Shown: one piece after another, positions 44,072 to 54,059 of the stretch
Numbering within the stretch: position 1 is the stretch's first letter
How the letters are laid out: the number at the start of each line of letters is the position of its first letter
From: Capronia americana
Taxonomy: Eukaryota > Ascomycota > Eurotiomycetes > Chaetothyriales > Herpotrichiellaceae
Length of the DNA: 64,000 nt
Assembly: GCA_016110215.1 (NCBI GenBank)
Contig: JADWQD010000009.1
Coordinates: 684,093-748,092 of the forward strand
Reading direction: 5' to 3'
The notes under the pieces: generated by a model
Database searches by the model: none
Told to the model about the DNA's origin: nothing
What the model saw: the letters and a program-made list of their open reading frames with translations, nothing else
Position numbers and translations under genes: made by a program

Positions 44072-44590
44072 ATGGCGGAGGCCTCAAGTCGCCCGAACAG
44101 TACCATCTACGTCGGGGGCCTGGATACCACCCTTGTCACCGCCGCAACCCTGGCCGAAGCATTCATTCCTTTCGGCGACATCACAGACATTACACTCCCC
44201 AAGCCTGAAGCACCTTCCTCGACGGAGCTGCACCGCGGTTTTGGCTATGTTGAATTTGAGGATGCCGCCGATGCTACAGAGGCGATTAACAACATGGACC
44301 AAAGTGAACTCTATGGACGAGTGATCAAGGTTGCAATGGCAAAGCCTGATCGCAAGGAGACGGGTCAGGCGGGACTGGGAAGCACGACTGCTATCTGGGA
44401 ACAGGCGAGTGGCTTCTTTGCCGGGGACTGGGGAGGCTGGGCTAATGTCGTCTTTTAGGAAGGTTATCTAGCGAAGTATGGCGCTGCCAGTGAGGATAAA
44501 GCTGCTGTCGAACAATCAAGGAATGAGCGACCTGCAGATCCCATGGATGGCTTAGAGGGTCTTGATGTTGCAGGACCAAAGCCAGAATGA
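44072..44590 (+). CDS. RRM protein similar to the RNA-binding part of cyclophilin E
   Basis: Exons 44072-44404 and 44459-44590 give 154 residues. The RRM spans about residues 9-92 with RNP2 IYVGGL and RNP1 RGFGYVEF. The segment after it (KVAMAKPDRKET) and the short tail ending IWEQEGYLAKYG resemble the RRM half of cyclophilin E (Cyp33), here without a cyclophilin domain, as in many ascomycetes. Cyp33 is a spliceosomal protein in animals; the fungal stand-alone form is likely RNA-binding but unstudied. The intron (44405-44458, 54 nt) starts with GC rather than GT (CAG|GCGAGT) and ends TTTTAG, with a GCTAATG branch-like site; skipping it is needed to join E-Q to E-G-Y-L. The unspliced frame stops inside the intron. 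Confidence 0.83.
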
Positions 44591-45102
44591 CCCCGGTTCG
44601 TGGACTCAGACCGAAGCCACGCCAGCGTGCGCATATGTTCCAACAGCCACCAAACACAGTATCCGGGCTACAAGTCCCGCCTTAAGCGGCCGAGTCCCAC
44701 GACGCAACAAGAGTTAGAGCACGCTTCAGTAACGACTTCGGACAGGAGCTTAGGAGGGTGGAGGACTGAGGCGAACAATGACAGAGTGAAAGGTAAAGCT
44801 GCTGAAGCCGACTGAACATTCTGTTTCAGAATACGGAAGCGATTCCAGTAACTTGTGGATGGAAATGCGACGACGCTGGCTCTTCAATGGTGGAGCTGAA
44901 TGGAAGACGCCGAAGAATACGGATGCTTTTGCCTTAGACAAGACGGCAATTCCATTCTCACTTGTCTGGCTGGTTATATACACGTCCTCGCATTGCGTTG
45001 ATGTAACTCCATGCTCGGCAATTTGGGTCTTCGAGACTCGCTCTGATCCTGAATTCCTCCGCTGACTCGGGATACTATAGCTCGTGCTGAACCGACGATG
45101 AC
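44591..45102. other. Convergent intergenic region
   Basis: Between the stops of the RRM gene and the MLRQ-like gene. Short ORFs only; nothing distinctive. Confidence 0.5.
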
Positions 45103-45337
45103 TTAATCATGCTTTTGAGCGGATCTCTGCAGACGAAGGGTCTTGTCGGTCCACAGCTTCCTGGCCATGGCGAAGCAAGCAGCGAACAGGGCGAATCTAG
45201 CAAGTCGACTATGAGTGTGTGCTTCTTCCATACTTGGGCGCAGGATTTACGTACGCAATGACCACGCCGAGGGGTAGCAGTTCCGGGGGGACTTTCTTGA
45301 GCTGGCGGATTCTCTGGGTGATGGTGTGGGCTGCCAT
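45103..45337 (-). CDS. MLRQ/NDUFA4-like small inner-membrane protein
   Basis: Exons 45337-45255 and 45196-45103 give 58 residues. The pattern KKVPPELLPLGVVIAFALFA, one hydrophobic helix, and then the family ending T-D-K-T-L-R-L-Q-R fits the B12D/MLRQ (NDUFA4) family, single-pass proteins of the mitochondrial inner membrane. In mammals NDUFA4 was first assigned to complex I and later shown to belong to complex IV. The 58-nt intron (GTACGT...TAG) interrupts the helix. A variant start exists: ATG 45403 followed by a possible 48-nt intron (GTAAGA...AAG) would add four residues plus two more before Met. The gene faces COX12, a complex IV subunit, across 579 bp. Identity moderately sure; N-terminus uncertain. 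Confidence 0.7.
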
Positions 45338-45916
45338 GGACACCTTGGTCAGTAGAGAGATCGAGGAACGAATCCGGTCGGCACTTCTTACCGCTCTGGT
45401 CATCTTCCTAAAGCAACCGTTAGCTTCTTGGACAGCAGCCCTAGAACAATGCATTTGTGCTCGCCTTTGACCTGAACACTGTCCGGGTGTTGTGGAATGG
45501 CCTGCCGCTTTGCTTTTGGGCGGATTGACGGAAGGCAGCTTGCCTGAAGGCAGCCGACCGAAGAGGCTGGAGCCTCAAAAGCCTTGCTGTGTTCATCTTG
45601 CTCGTTGCGCAGTGGAAAGAGTGGAGAGTGAGGTAGAAGCCAGAGACAATTACCTAGGGTGATGTGACATGAAGCTGGAATTCCGCAGTTGCTTGCTGCC
45701 GGTGGGTGCAAGCTCTCCCTCTCTGCGGCACTCTGGCCAATCAGAGTGCTTCTAACTGCTCGCGGCTTAGCCTGGAACCTCCGACTTTCAACTTCACTGC
45801 AGCAATCCTCAGGTGACAACATTGACTCGTACAGCTTGAGCTCTGCTTCAACCCCAGCTTCTCACTATACCCGCCGCTTCCACCGCCGCTGCGAGTAGTG
45901 CCCAAGCTCCTTCAAA
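45338..45916. promoter_or_regulatory. Divergent promoter, MLRQ-like/COX12, with a CCAAT box
   Basis: A 579-bp interval between two respiratory-chain genes in opposite directions. A CCAATCA box lies at 45737-45743, 174 bp before the COX12 ATG. In fungi the Hap2/3/5 (HapB/C/E) complex binds CCAAT and controls respiratory genes, so joint control is plausible. Confidence 0.5.
45737..45741 (+). promoter_or_regulatory. CCAAT box between MLRQ-like gene and COX12
   Basis: CCAAT followed by CA, matching the preferred Hap-complex context, 176 bp from the COX12 start. Confidence 0.45.
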
Positions 45917-46374
45917 ATGCCTGACATCGAGGTCCCCGACGCTGATGAACTCGGCGGAAACGTCACCAAGCCCTTCAAGTTCGTTACAGGTACGAGAGAA
46001 CTCTAGCTAAGGGATGCGTGAAGACTGTATTCTGATCTTACTACAGCTGGGTACGACGCTCGTTTTCCCAACCAGAACCAGTATGTATCTTCCGAGAGAC
46101 GCCGGGGCCTGTTTGAGTCTAACGGGGTGGTTGCAGAACAAAGCACTGCTGGCAAAACTACGTCGACTACCACAAATGCATCCTGGCAAAGGGAGAGGAC
46201 TTCAAGCCTTGCAGACAGGTATTGACATCTCTTGAGGGAGAAAAAGAGATCGGGCGCCGTGCTAATATGACTTAGTTCTACCTGGCATATCGATCACTGT
46301 GCCCTAGTTCCTGGATTCACCGATGGGATGATCAACGTGAAGCCGGAAATTTCCCGGTCGATTTGGAACACTAG
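45917..46374 (+). CDS. COX12: Cytochrome c oxidase subunit VIb (Cox12)
   Basis: Four exons: 45917-45989, 46047-46080, 46137-46218 and 46276-46374, giving 95 residues. This is the intermembrane-space subunit of complex IV on the side where cytochrome c docks. The twin cysteine motifs are intact: a Cx9C pair in KHCWQNYVDYHKC and a Cx10C pair in PCRQFYLAYRSLC, oxidised by the Mia40 pathway. DARFPNQNQTKHCW is the family signature and is assembled across two introns, which supports the junctions. All introns have GTAYGW or GTATTG donors. The protein has a slightly extended acidic N-terminus (MPDIEVPDADELGG). It diverges from the MLRQ-like gene. Confidence 0.94.
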
Positions 46375-47100
46375 ACGGTTACAAGAAACATATGCTGTCA
46401 GAGAGGACTAGAAAAGGCAGGGTTCAGTGAGGTGGAAGCAGACGAAGTGTTGCAAGGAGGCGGAGAATTGTACATAGATCCGGGAGACTCCATGCAGCCA
46501 ACTCACAACTCTATCACGGCCAAAAGTGCTGATGCGATCGCTCCCGTTGGTTGAATGGCATTCCTTGGCCTCTTCTGCGTCTGTGACTCACGCACAAGAG
46601 TAGGCACTGGCACGGAGATGTGTACTCTCAAATAGCCAGACATATGGTATCGTGCCATCACCTGAAATTGCAATTGGCTCACGCTCTTAGATCGGTTGCT
46701 GCCATGCTTGACAATAGAAGTTGGCTGAGGAGGAAGAAGTTTGGTTTTTTTCATTCAACTGGACAGCACATCATGACGTGTGTCTCTCTGAAGACCCTTG
46801 TCTCAACAGCGTCGATGCATATGCTCATGTGAGCAAGGATTTGTTCTATTGATGCTTGAGCCACGGTCTCAGGCTAGATCATCAACGCTCTGACGTTGGG
46901 TACCAAGTTTCATCTCTCAGGAGCATCAACCTTTCAGGAAGAAGAGGTGGTCGTCAGTACACAGCATCCAGGACGACGACGCAGTCAGGCCCACGCGGGT
47001 CGAGACTCAAATGATACAACAGCGGACGTCGTCTAGAAGTCAGAGGTAGCCCGCGATTCTCGGGCGTCGCGACATTCTGTAGCTCGCCTTTGTACATCTC
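46375..47100. other. Convergent intergenic region
   Basis: Between the stops of COX12 and the Nudix gene. No gene or repeat is supported. Confidence 0.5.
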
Positions 47101-47633
47101 TCACTTCTTGAGGGAGCTTCTCTTCAATGCCTCCAACAACTCAGGTCGTCCGTTCAGAAGCTGAATGGCCTGTGCATGGCTATACCACTGTCGCGACCTC
47201 TTGCTCTTCTCTGGCCAATTTTCCTTCTCCTCGGTCACAGTCGCCTCGAAAAAGTGATAGCTGGCTTTGGGGGCGTTCTTGGTGACAGCGCTCGTAGGTC
47301 GTGTGTCGGCAATGTGGCCCAGGTCCTTGTCGACCTTACAGATGATTCCAGCTTCTTCCCAGGCCTCTCGAACAGCCGCAACTGCTGCTGATGCCTCGTC
47401 TAACTCCCAGCCACCTTTTGGAAGAACCCAGCCGTTGCGGCGGGAGGACTGAATGAGGAGTACTCGAGTCTTGTCACTAGACAAGGGAACCATGCCGGCG
47501 ACCAGTCGCTCGCCTTTTGACCCATAGCCTGTAACACAATTAGCTTCTATCTGACATTGCAGGGAAACAAAGCCAACTTACGCTGGTTGCCGTTGCCGGT
47601 GCGAGAAGTCATGGACATCTCTTGTTTGGCCAT
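47101..47633 (-). CDS. DDP1: Nudix hydrolase, diphosphoinositol polyphosphate phosphohydrolase type
   Basis: Exons 47633-47582 and 47528-47101 give 159 residues. The Nudix box is complete at about residues 57-79 (G-x5-E-x7-REUxEExGU; seen as GGWELDEA, then VREAWEEAGI). The preceding RNGWVLPKGGWE and the C-terminal WYSHAQAIQLL are features of the Ddp1/Aps1/DIPP group, which removes the beta-phosphate from diphosphoinositol phosphates and also cuts diadenosine polyphosphates and polyphosphate. The 53-nt intron (GTAAGT...CAG) is well formed. It diverges from ATE1 across about 1.36 kb. The symbol reflects the yeast name; orthology was not tested. Confidence 0.85.
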
Positions 47634-48992
47634 TGTGGCAGACCACGCCGGGAAACAGCCAGGAACGGAAAGCGAGGAAGGACCTTTGCTACTGCTTGGA
47701 GATCCCGGCTAGGGAGAAGGCAGGGAGCGAGCGAAGGAAGAGACGGTGAAGAGCACGTGGGAGCACTTTCGAGCTGCTCCGGTGAGGGCGGACGAGGTCT
47801 GGCAGTCTCAGGGAAGGGAAGACGGGGATCAAAGGTGACCCATGGTGACGAGGTGACAGGTTTTGCGAAAGAGCGCAAATGAAAGATACCTTCAGTCCCG
47901 TGTGGCACGGGGCTGAGGGAAGGGAGTTGACGTGCAGAGCAATGTGAAGTCGGGAGCAGCCATGGTTATGTAGCGGGATTAGTTTTTTTGGCAGTCCCTC
48001 GCTCGGAGGTGCATATGGAAAGTGGACACAGATGGGGGAGTACGAGCGGCGAACCGAAATGCACGGCGTTTTCCACACTTCAGCCAACGGCCGCAGGTCA
48101 AGTTACATGGTGGATAGAGGGACGAGGGATGGTCGTGCTCAAATGAACCCTCATACAACGATGAGACTACTGGCTGTCTCCTTTGGGAGTGGGATTTCTG
48201 CTGATTTTGCCGTTATTTGAGCATCGCCGCTGCTCCTTTGCCGCGCAGCTGTGACCGACACAATTGACAGGCTCCAGCACATCTGGTTCGCTGCGGGCTC
48301 CTGCAGTGGTGCCTTGACTTGTTCCTATCGTCTCCTGCCCTTTCCACCCGACAGAGCACACGAACAACACGCACGTGCCCATCTTCACGTTTATACTGGT
48401 CTAAAATTCCCTCCAGGACCCCAGTCTCTGTTCCTCTAACCACACTTTTTGCTTCCCTTCACCTCCAGATACGGTTCCCTCGGGCCTGCCTGCCCTTAAC
48501 ACCGCTCTTACCGGGCACATCGAGTCGCTCCGAGCTAAGAGCGCCCCTCCATCAGACTGCTCACGCGAGCGCCCCGAGATCAAGCAGTAAGTGGGGGTTT
48601 TCCTAGAACAACCTTGAGACTCTACCAACTTCGAGGTTGTTTACGCTTGAGACTGCCATAGCTGCCTCATATTGGCTGCCTTGAAGCTGTTGGTCTGCAT
48701 ATCCCGCGGTAGAGCCCACCAAAACTCTGGACTCGAACATCACCGTGAATTCACCGGCGGACGCTCGCAGTTCAAATTGATGCATCTTTGGGGCCACGAT
48801 CAAGCAGAGCTTCCTGTTGTCTGCGTGCGGGTCGAGATCAGGTGACATCACACCTCGCCAGCAGTCATCGTTCTCCGTTTCTGGTGGTTCGATTGTCGAG
48901 GTTGCTGCTCGTGTGACGAGGCGTCGAGATCTACCCTCGCTGGATAAGCAGGGAACTAGCCTCACTTCTCAGAGGCTCCCCACGGATTAACC
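47634..48992. other. Large divergent intergenic region (Nudix/ATE1)
   Basis: A 1.36-kb interval between opposite starts. A few ORFs of up to 132 codons occur on each strand without motifs. A CACGTG palindrome occurs near 47754. Possibly long leaders or an unrecognised small gene. Confidence 0.4.
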
Positions 48993-50975
48993 ATGACAAA
49001 CGAAATCTCACTTCTCAAGCCTCTCGGTAAGTCGCATCCTGACGCACCCTGGTACCCATCTCGACCATCAAGGCGTGGCATGGTCCGGCCCGCCTGATTC
49101 GTACCATGTGGTCACATCCATCTAGCAGCAAGGCTGCCATCATACCGACACAGTCGTTGACTTGGGAATCCGACAGGCTATCAGAGAAAGAACTCCTGCG
49201 GATACTGCAAGAATGAGACGGGCAGTAAGTTGTTCTGATTCTCTTGGAGCTGCACTCATCTTCGCCACAGCGCCCCTGTCTGTATATTTGCTTCTGGCGA
49301 AGACTTATCCTCATTCTAGGCTCGTCGTATTACATGTCGTGTGACAACATGCGGGCCGACCATTATCAGGAGCTAGTGGACAGGGGGTGGAGACGATCAG
49401 GCTCACTATATTACAAACCTGACCTCCTGCGTTCGTGTTGTCCCCACTACACCATACGGTATAGTAATTTCAGCAGAAACAATATGGTGGATCTAGGCTG
49501 AATATGGCAGGCTCAAAGCATCAGAGTTCAAGCCCAAAAAGGACCAGCGACAGGCGATAAATCGATGGAATGACTTTGTGCTCGGACCAGAGTACAAGCG
49601 AAAGGCTGCTATGCTATGTCCGCAGACTCGACAGCAAGTTTGCACTGCTTTCATCGTTTTCGCTTCCACTAAATCCTGCAGGGAAAAGCGCCGTCTGCGT
49701 GGCTGCTTTGATCTCTCTCTTGCCGTTCACAAAGTCGAGTACGGCAATGTCAGTCGTCCCAAGGACAAGAGGACAGGCGATCCAATTGAGCCTGCTCATA
49801 AATTCGAGGTTGACCTCGAAGGCGACAGTTTCACCAAGGAAAAGTAAGCTGCAGCTTGCGGAAGCTTTGCCATCACTCACGCACGATAGGTACGAGGTAT
49901 TCCTCAAATACCAGTTGGAAATACACAAGGATCCTGCCTCACGCTGGAAGGAGGCTGCCTTCAAGCGATTTCTCTGCACCGGCATTGACCGAAAGATACT
50001 CAAAATAAATGGCAAAACCCTCAAGCTGGGATCTTACCACCAGTGCTACCGCCTCGATGGGAAGCTCGTGGCAGTCGGAGTCCTCGACCTTCTGCCGCAT
50101 GCTGTCAGTTCGGTCTACCTCTTGTAAGTTATTGCAATATCCATGCAATAGCGTCGCTGATATTCCAGCTATGATCCCGAGTATCAGCACTGGGATTTCG
50201 GTAAGGTGAGTGCGCTTCGTGAGACGGCACTAGCATTGGAGGCTGGTTACGAGTATTATTACATGGGTACGTGGTCGCGGTCCGCACCTACAAGGCTCTG
50301 CTTACCGCCAAAAGGGTACTACATCCACTCATGCATCAAAATGAGGTACAAGGCCAGGTTCACTCCGATGTACATGCTAGGTATGCTTTGCTCGACTCAG
50401 CGTAGGCTGGTGCTCACAGACTCCAGACCCAGAGAGCTTCGAATGGAATCTGTTCGACGACGACTACCGCCAGAAGCTCGACAAGAGAAAATATGTCTCT
50501 CCTGCTCGCGATCGGAAATATGGCTTGGAAGCGGTAGGGAGCCAGGAGCGCAATGAATCCGACAAATCGAGGACCAATCCTGGCGATGCTCGGAACACTA
50601 CAAAAGAAATGGGACAAAAATTCGACGACGAACAAGATCTAGAGTTTGACGAAGCAGCCAGCGACGAAGAAGATGCGGAAATACCAGAAGGATCCCTGTT
50701 TGATTACGCCATACCCGGCGTACTGACCAAAGATGAGGTGAAGCATCTCGATTTAGACCATTGGCGTCTGGTGGTACGGAATGCTTTGATTGAGCTGGAG
50801 GTAAGAGACCTCGCCGAATTCGTATGCACACCAGTTGCTGACCGCCTTGCAGGACCTTCGAGGCTGGGAGGATTGGAAAATCGACGACCCAGGCTCAATC
50901 AAAGGCATCGCCGCAGAGCTTATCGCAGCCACAGGGCCAAAGCTGCTCCAGAACAGCGCATTGGTACTTTTCTGA
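48993..50975 (+). CDS. ATE1: Arginyl-tRNA--protein transferase (Ate1)
   Basis: Nine exons: 48993-49026, 49177-49224, 49320-49458, 49511-49843, 49890-50123, 50169-50266, 50315-50380, 50427-50800 and 50853-50975, giving 482 residues. Ate1 attaches Arg from Arg-tRNA to N-terminal Asp, Glu or oxidised Cys, marking proteins for the N-degron pathway. The N-terminal Cys-rich domain reads NSCGYCKNETGS, then CDNMRADHYQELVDRGWRR and LLRSCCPHYTIRL; the C-terminal GNAT-like part has YHQCYRLDGKLVAVGVLDLL, SSVYLFYDPEYQHWDFGK and YYYMGYYIHSC. All junctions rebuild these motifs. The one awkward spot is an in-frame 44-nt stretch in exon 4 (49638-49681) that looks like an intron, but removing it would break the frame. 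Ends with a disordered acidic insert before a last helix. It diverges from the Nudix gene. Confidence 0.92.
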
Positions 50976-51204
50976 GGCAGTCGCAATGGCACACCAATGA
51001 CTTAAGTGGACAAACATCAACCTCGAAAGCCTGGAGGTACGAGAACTGAACACAAGAAGAGAGAACTCCACTTAAACGGGCACACCTGCATGCAGCCTTG
51101 TCGACGCCTTTTCACCTCTAGCCACCAAAGAGAGATAACCACTATAAGTGCACGTCGCCAGCGCCGTCAGAGACCACATCCTCAACCATCTCTCCCCTTT
51201 CGAA

Positions 51205-51487
51205 ATGCCGGCTACCGTCACCATGGAGATCTTTCGAGGTCGCACCCGTATGAGAAGGTCCGACCTGATTGTTCGCGAAGCATAGACCCCAGGACGCGTT
51301 CTTAGTGAAGGTAATGATCCCATCAACAGGCGACTCGGATGCTGCTGGAGCTCACATTGAGGATGAGCACTTGCTTAGTATTCTGCAAATAGTGTCCACA
51401 TATCGGCCCTACAGCCAAAGCACCACGACAAGCACTGCAGATTCCACGACGGACTCTGAACTTCCTAAGGCGTCTCAGAAGAAGTGA
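51205..51487 (+). CDS. Possible small two-exon gene, unrecognised
   Basis: Exons 51205-51247 and 51306-51487 give a 74-residue minimum model. The 58-nt intron has a GTATGA donor and TTCTTAG acceptor and joins EIFRGRT to LKVMIPSTGD; the second exon then reads AHIEDEHLLSILQIV and ends in a Ser/Thr-rich tail. The frame is also open upstream of the chosen ATG for about 18 codons (ASAVRDHILNHLSPFE), which reads like real protein, so there is probably a further exon to the left that I could not place. It follows ATE1 on the same strand by 230 bp. No family recognised. Confidence 0.35.
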
Positions 51488-52023
51488 TGGGGGATATTGC
51501 CGGCTCGCCGATTCCGCATGGTCCAGGACTTGGTTCTTTACTACAACCGACGGCTTCGCCCCCAGGGTAAAAGTTGGCTTTCGCGCGACCCAAAAGACAT
51601 CTTGTCCCAGAAGCGGCGAGACAGCACAGTCACAACGAGACGTATGTTAATGATCTAGAGTGGAAACAGCCTACGGAGGTTCGCAACTCCACCCTGTGAT
51701 GCGATACATATGCTTCTCCTGGGTGAAGTCAAGATCACCACTGCCGTTATGGTAACCTGCTCACCACTGCTGAAGGGGCCACTGGTGAATGCCGGATTTC
51801 ACTTAGGCTTGTTTGCCTCCAAAACAACCATGGTAGCCGACAAACGCCGACTTGACAGCGTGATGGAGGGGCGTCTCCCTCCAAATGAAGCAAACAAACA
51901 CACGGCGAAGAAATCAGGCAGCGCTCTTCCCAGACTCTGGTTGCTTCTTTCCTCGCTAGTCTCTCTGATTTTTGTCAGCCTTGCGTCGACATAATAAAAT
52001 CCACCTTTTATTACGATCAGACA
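51488..52023. other. Intergenic region, weak ORF only
   Basis: Holds a 94-codon plus-strand ORF (51710-51994) ending in a hydrophobic segment (PRLWLLLSSLVSLIFVSLAS). It has an ATG but no other support. Otherwise nothing seen; it should include the promoter of the secreted repeat protein. Confidence 0.35.
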
Positions 52024-53148
52024 ATGATGACAAAATACTTTTCTAGCCTCCTCGCTCTGGGAGTTTCAGCATTCGACTGCGACGCCAACCATGCCGACAC
52101 TGGCCATACACTTGCGACCAATTGTATATCAATCACCTCGTTTCCGATGCCGTCCCATAACCCCGCCATGATCCCCTCGATAACTCCGGTGCCCGCCGTC
52201 CGCGTGAACAAGACAGTGACCGCCCTGGAGGGCTTCCAATACCCTGTACGGAATCTAAACAAGTGGAGCAACCCGTGCCAGGAGGGCATGGCCTTTTGTG
52301 ACGGACTGTGGAATTGTTGCCCAGGCGGCAGCTATTGTACTGTCGACTCACGAGGGGCTGGTGCATGCTGCGCAAATGGAGCATTCTGTACTGGTGTCTC
52401 CACTCCGATTCCCCCACTGGCAGGATCTTTTACCGGTGCCGGGAGTACGCCCAGACCAGCACGGATTTTTGGTCTCCTAGCCCAACTTGCAGGGTTCAGC
52501 TCCACATATGTAGTAGACAACAGCACAGTGACCGGCCTCGCATCAGCCTCTGTCCCTGTCGCTCTTGATGTGGAAGGCAAGAAGGGGGGCGGTGGCGGCG
52601 GCGGAGGATCCTACGGAGGCGGCAGAGTGCATGGCAGTGGAGGTGGACGAAGCGCCGCAACTGTCAGTCGACCCATAATGATATTCAGCATTCCCTTTGC
52701 TGCGGCACGCAAAGTCAAGGCTGCCGTGCTCCGGCATTACAATCACACTGCAGAACCAGCATCAAAGCCGGAGTTTGCCGGCGCAGACGCAGATGCCGTC
52801 TTCCAGAAGAATGCCACAAGTTGGGAAGCAGTGATGGATCGACCCCCGTGGCCCTTCAGGGTGCCTGGGACTGTTGTCGCGCGAATGAACGCGACTCTCC
52901 TCCGACCCACCAACGTGAGTCTGGAGTCACGACCTAAGATCAAATTCACAGGGCCTAATCTGGGAATTATCAAGGCGGAACAGAATCACACGAGCCGCGC
53001 CTCCAGTATGTCTCGGCCGCTGGGGGTGTTCCATGTCCCGGTCTTTCTTGCCGGCCAAATTCGAGCAGCTATCATTCCACCCAAGAGCTCAACTTCCAGA
53101 TCGGCTCCCAAGCTCAAATTTATGGGAGCGAATCCGGCAACCATATGA
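52024..53148 (+). CDS. Secreted cysteine-rich protein with 57-residue repeats
   Basis: Single exon, 374 residues, first of two tandem ATGs at 52024. The start (MMTKYFSSLLALGVSAFDC) looks like a signal peptide. Residues 84-123 form a cysteine cluster with CDGLWNCCPGGSYCTVDSRG and ACCANGAFC, the C-x(4,6)-CC-x-G-x-x-C arrangement seen in many fungal secreted proteins. A Gly-rich linker follows. Then come three repeats about 57 residues apart, each starting R-P-x3-F-x-(I/V)-P and continuing A-x2-(I/V)-(K/R/N)-A-x-(L/I): RPIMIFSIP, RPPWPFRVP and RPLGVFHVP. Several N-x-T/S sites fit passage through the secretory pathway. The frame stops at TGA 53146-53148, yet a fourth repeat follows at once in another frame (see next entry). 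Family not recognised; role unknown. Confidence 0.65.
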   Translation: MMTKYFSSLLALGVSAFDCDANHADTGHTLATNCISITSFPMPSHNPAMIPSITPVPAVRVNKTVTALEGFQYPVRNLNKWSNPCQEGMAFCDGLWNCCPGGSYCTVDSRGAGACCANGAFCTGVSTPIPPLAGSFTGAGSTPRPARIFGLLAQLAGFSSTYVVDNSTVTGLASASVPVALDVEGKKGGGGGGGGSYGGGRVHGSGGGRSAATVSRPIMIFSIPFAAARKVKAAVLRHYNHTAEPASKPEFAGADADAVFQKNATSWEAVMDRPPWPFRVPGTVVARMNATLLRPTNVSLESRPKIKFTGPNLGIIKAEQNHTSRASSMSRPLGVFHVPVFLAGQIRAAIIPPKSSTSRSAPKLKFMGANPATI

Positions 53149-53351
53149 AATCACAGCAGAACCAGACGAGCAGCGTTGCTGGGCTGCCTCGACCCCCTAC
53201 ACTCTTCAGATTTCCCGTCATCTTCGCGAAACACGTCAAAGCGACCCTTCTGTCGGTTCCGGAGGCTGCTGATACCAGGAACAAATATATGTGTACTGCC
53301 AGTGCTAGCGAATCCGCTGGTGCGATGCATATGTGCAATGGTGACAGATAG
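53145..53351 (+). other. Out-of-frame fourth repeat of the secreted protein
   Basis: Directly overlapping the stop of the secreted repeat protein, the next frame reads QQNQTSSVAGLPRPPTLF, then RFPVIFAKHVKATLL. This aligns with the end of repeat 2 and start of repeat 3 (EQNHTSRASSMSRPLGVF). The R-P anchors are at 52669, 52840, 53014 and 53190: spacings of 171, 174 and 176, so the fourth unit is displaced by two bases relative to a whole codon number. It may be a mutation truncating the protein, a sequencing error, or an unusual splice or frameshift. Confidence 0.55.
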
Positions 53352-54059
53352 CCATAGGTTCCGCTTCAAATGGAACAGTGGGGCAGGTGCTGTTCAACCT
53401 TTCCGCCTCTTTAGTGTGGTCTGGGGTCTCTTCGTATGGTGAATACCAGGACAACCACGACAACGATGGCGAGCTCGGCAAAGTCTTGTGGCTGGAAAAG
53501 AGCCATCTGCCACGGGTCATCGAAGCATTCTTTCATCTGCGATGGGCTATGGGAATCACACTGCTGATCGAGGCGCACACAAGTGGTGCGTTTATGTGTC
53601 TGCTGGCTGTACGAGCTTTTCTTGGTGGCTGTTAGGATAGCAATTGTTCCATGAAGTTGAGAATTTTTGCGGGCGGAAAGAAAAGGCATGTAAATATCGA
53701 TCAAATACTCACATCGCTCATAGCCAGAAACAGAAATGTCGGAGATACACTATTCATCATGACAACTCACTCCCAAGCCTTAGGAGACACTGGAGCGGTT
53801 CTCCTCCTGCTTTGTTCACAATTACTCAATGTGCCCCCGTAGGTCACTACGGACGAGCACAGTCCATATGCAGGCTCATTCGCTGGGGAAAAAAATCATG
53901 GGACGGAATTGCATCGGAGCTTCCAGTCGTGTGCTTCATTCAGTACATCCACCACTTTTCGTTGACTTAACAGAACCTCGCCATCGCTCATTCTGCCCTT
54001 CTCAGATTGCGCAATTCCTCAGTGTCGTATTTCCCATTCTCTTCCTGCGAGCCTGCAAG
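53352..54059. other. Intergenic region
   Basis: Downstream of the repeat protein and upstream of MGE1. An 85-codon plus ORF (53378-53635) has no motif. It should contain the MGE1 promoter. Confidence 0.4.

Noticed and set aside
50961..51075. Alternative splice giving Ate1 a different C-terminus
   Set aside because: A GTACTT donor and CTTAAG acceptor (43 nt) would extend the protein, but the simple ending in SALVLF already matches how Ate1 proteins end.
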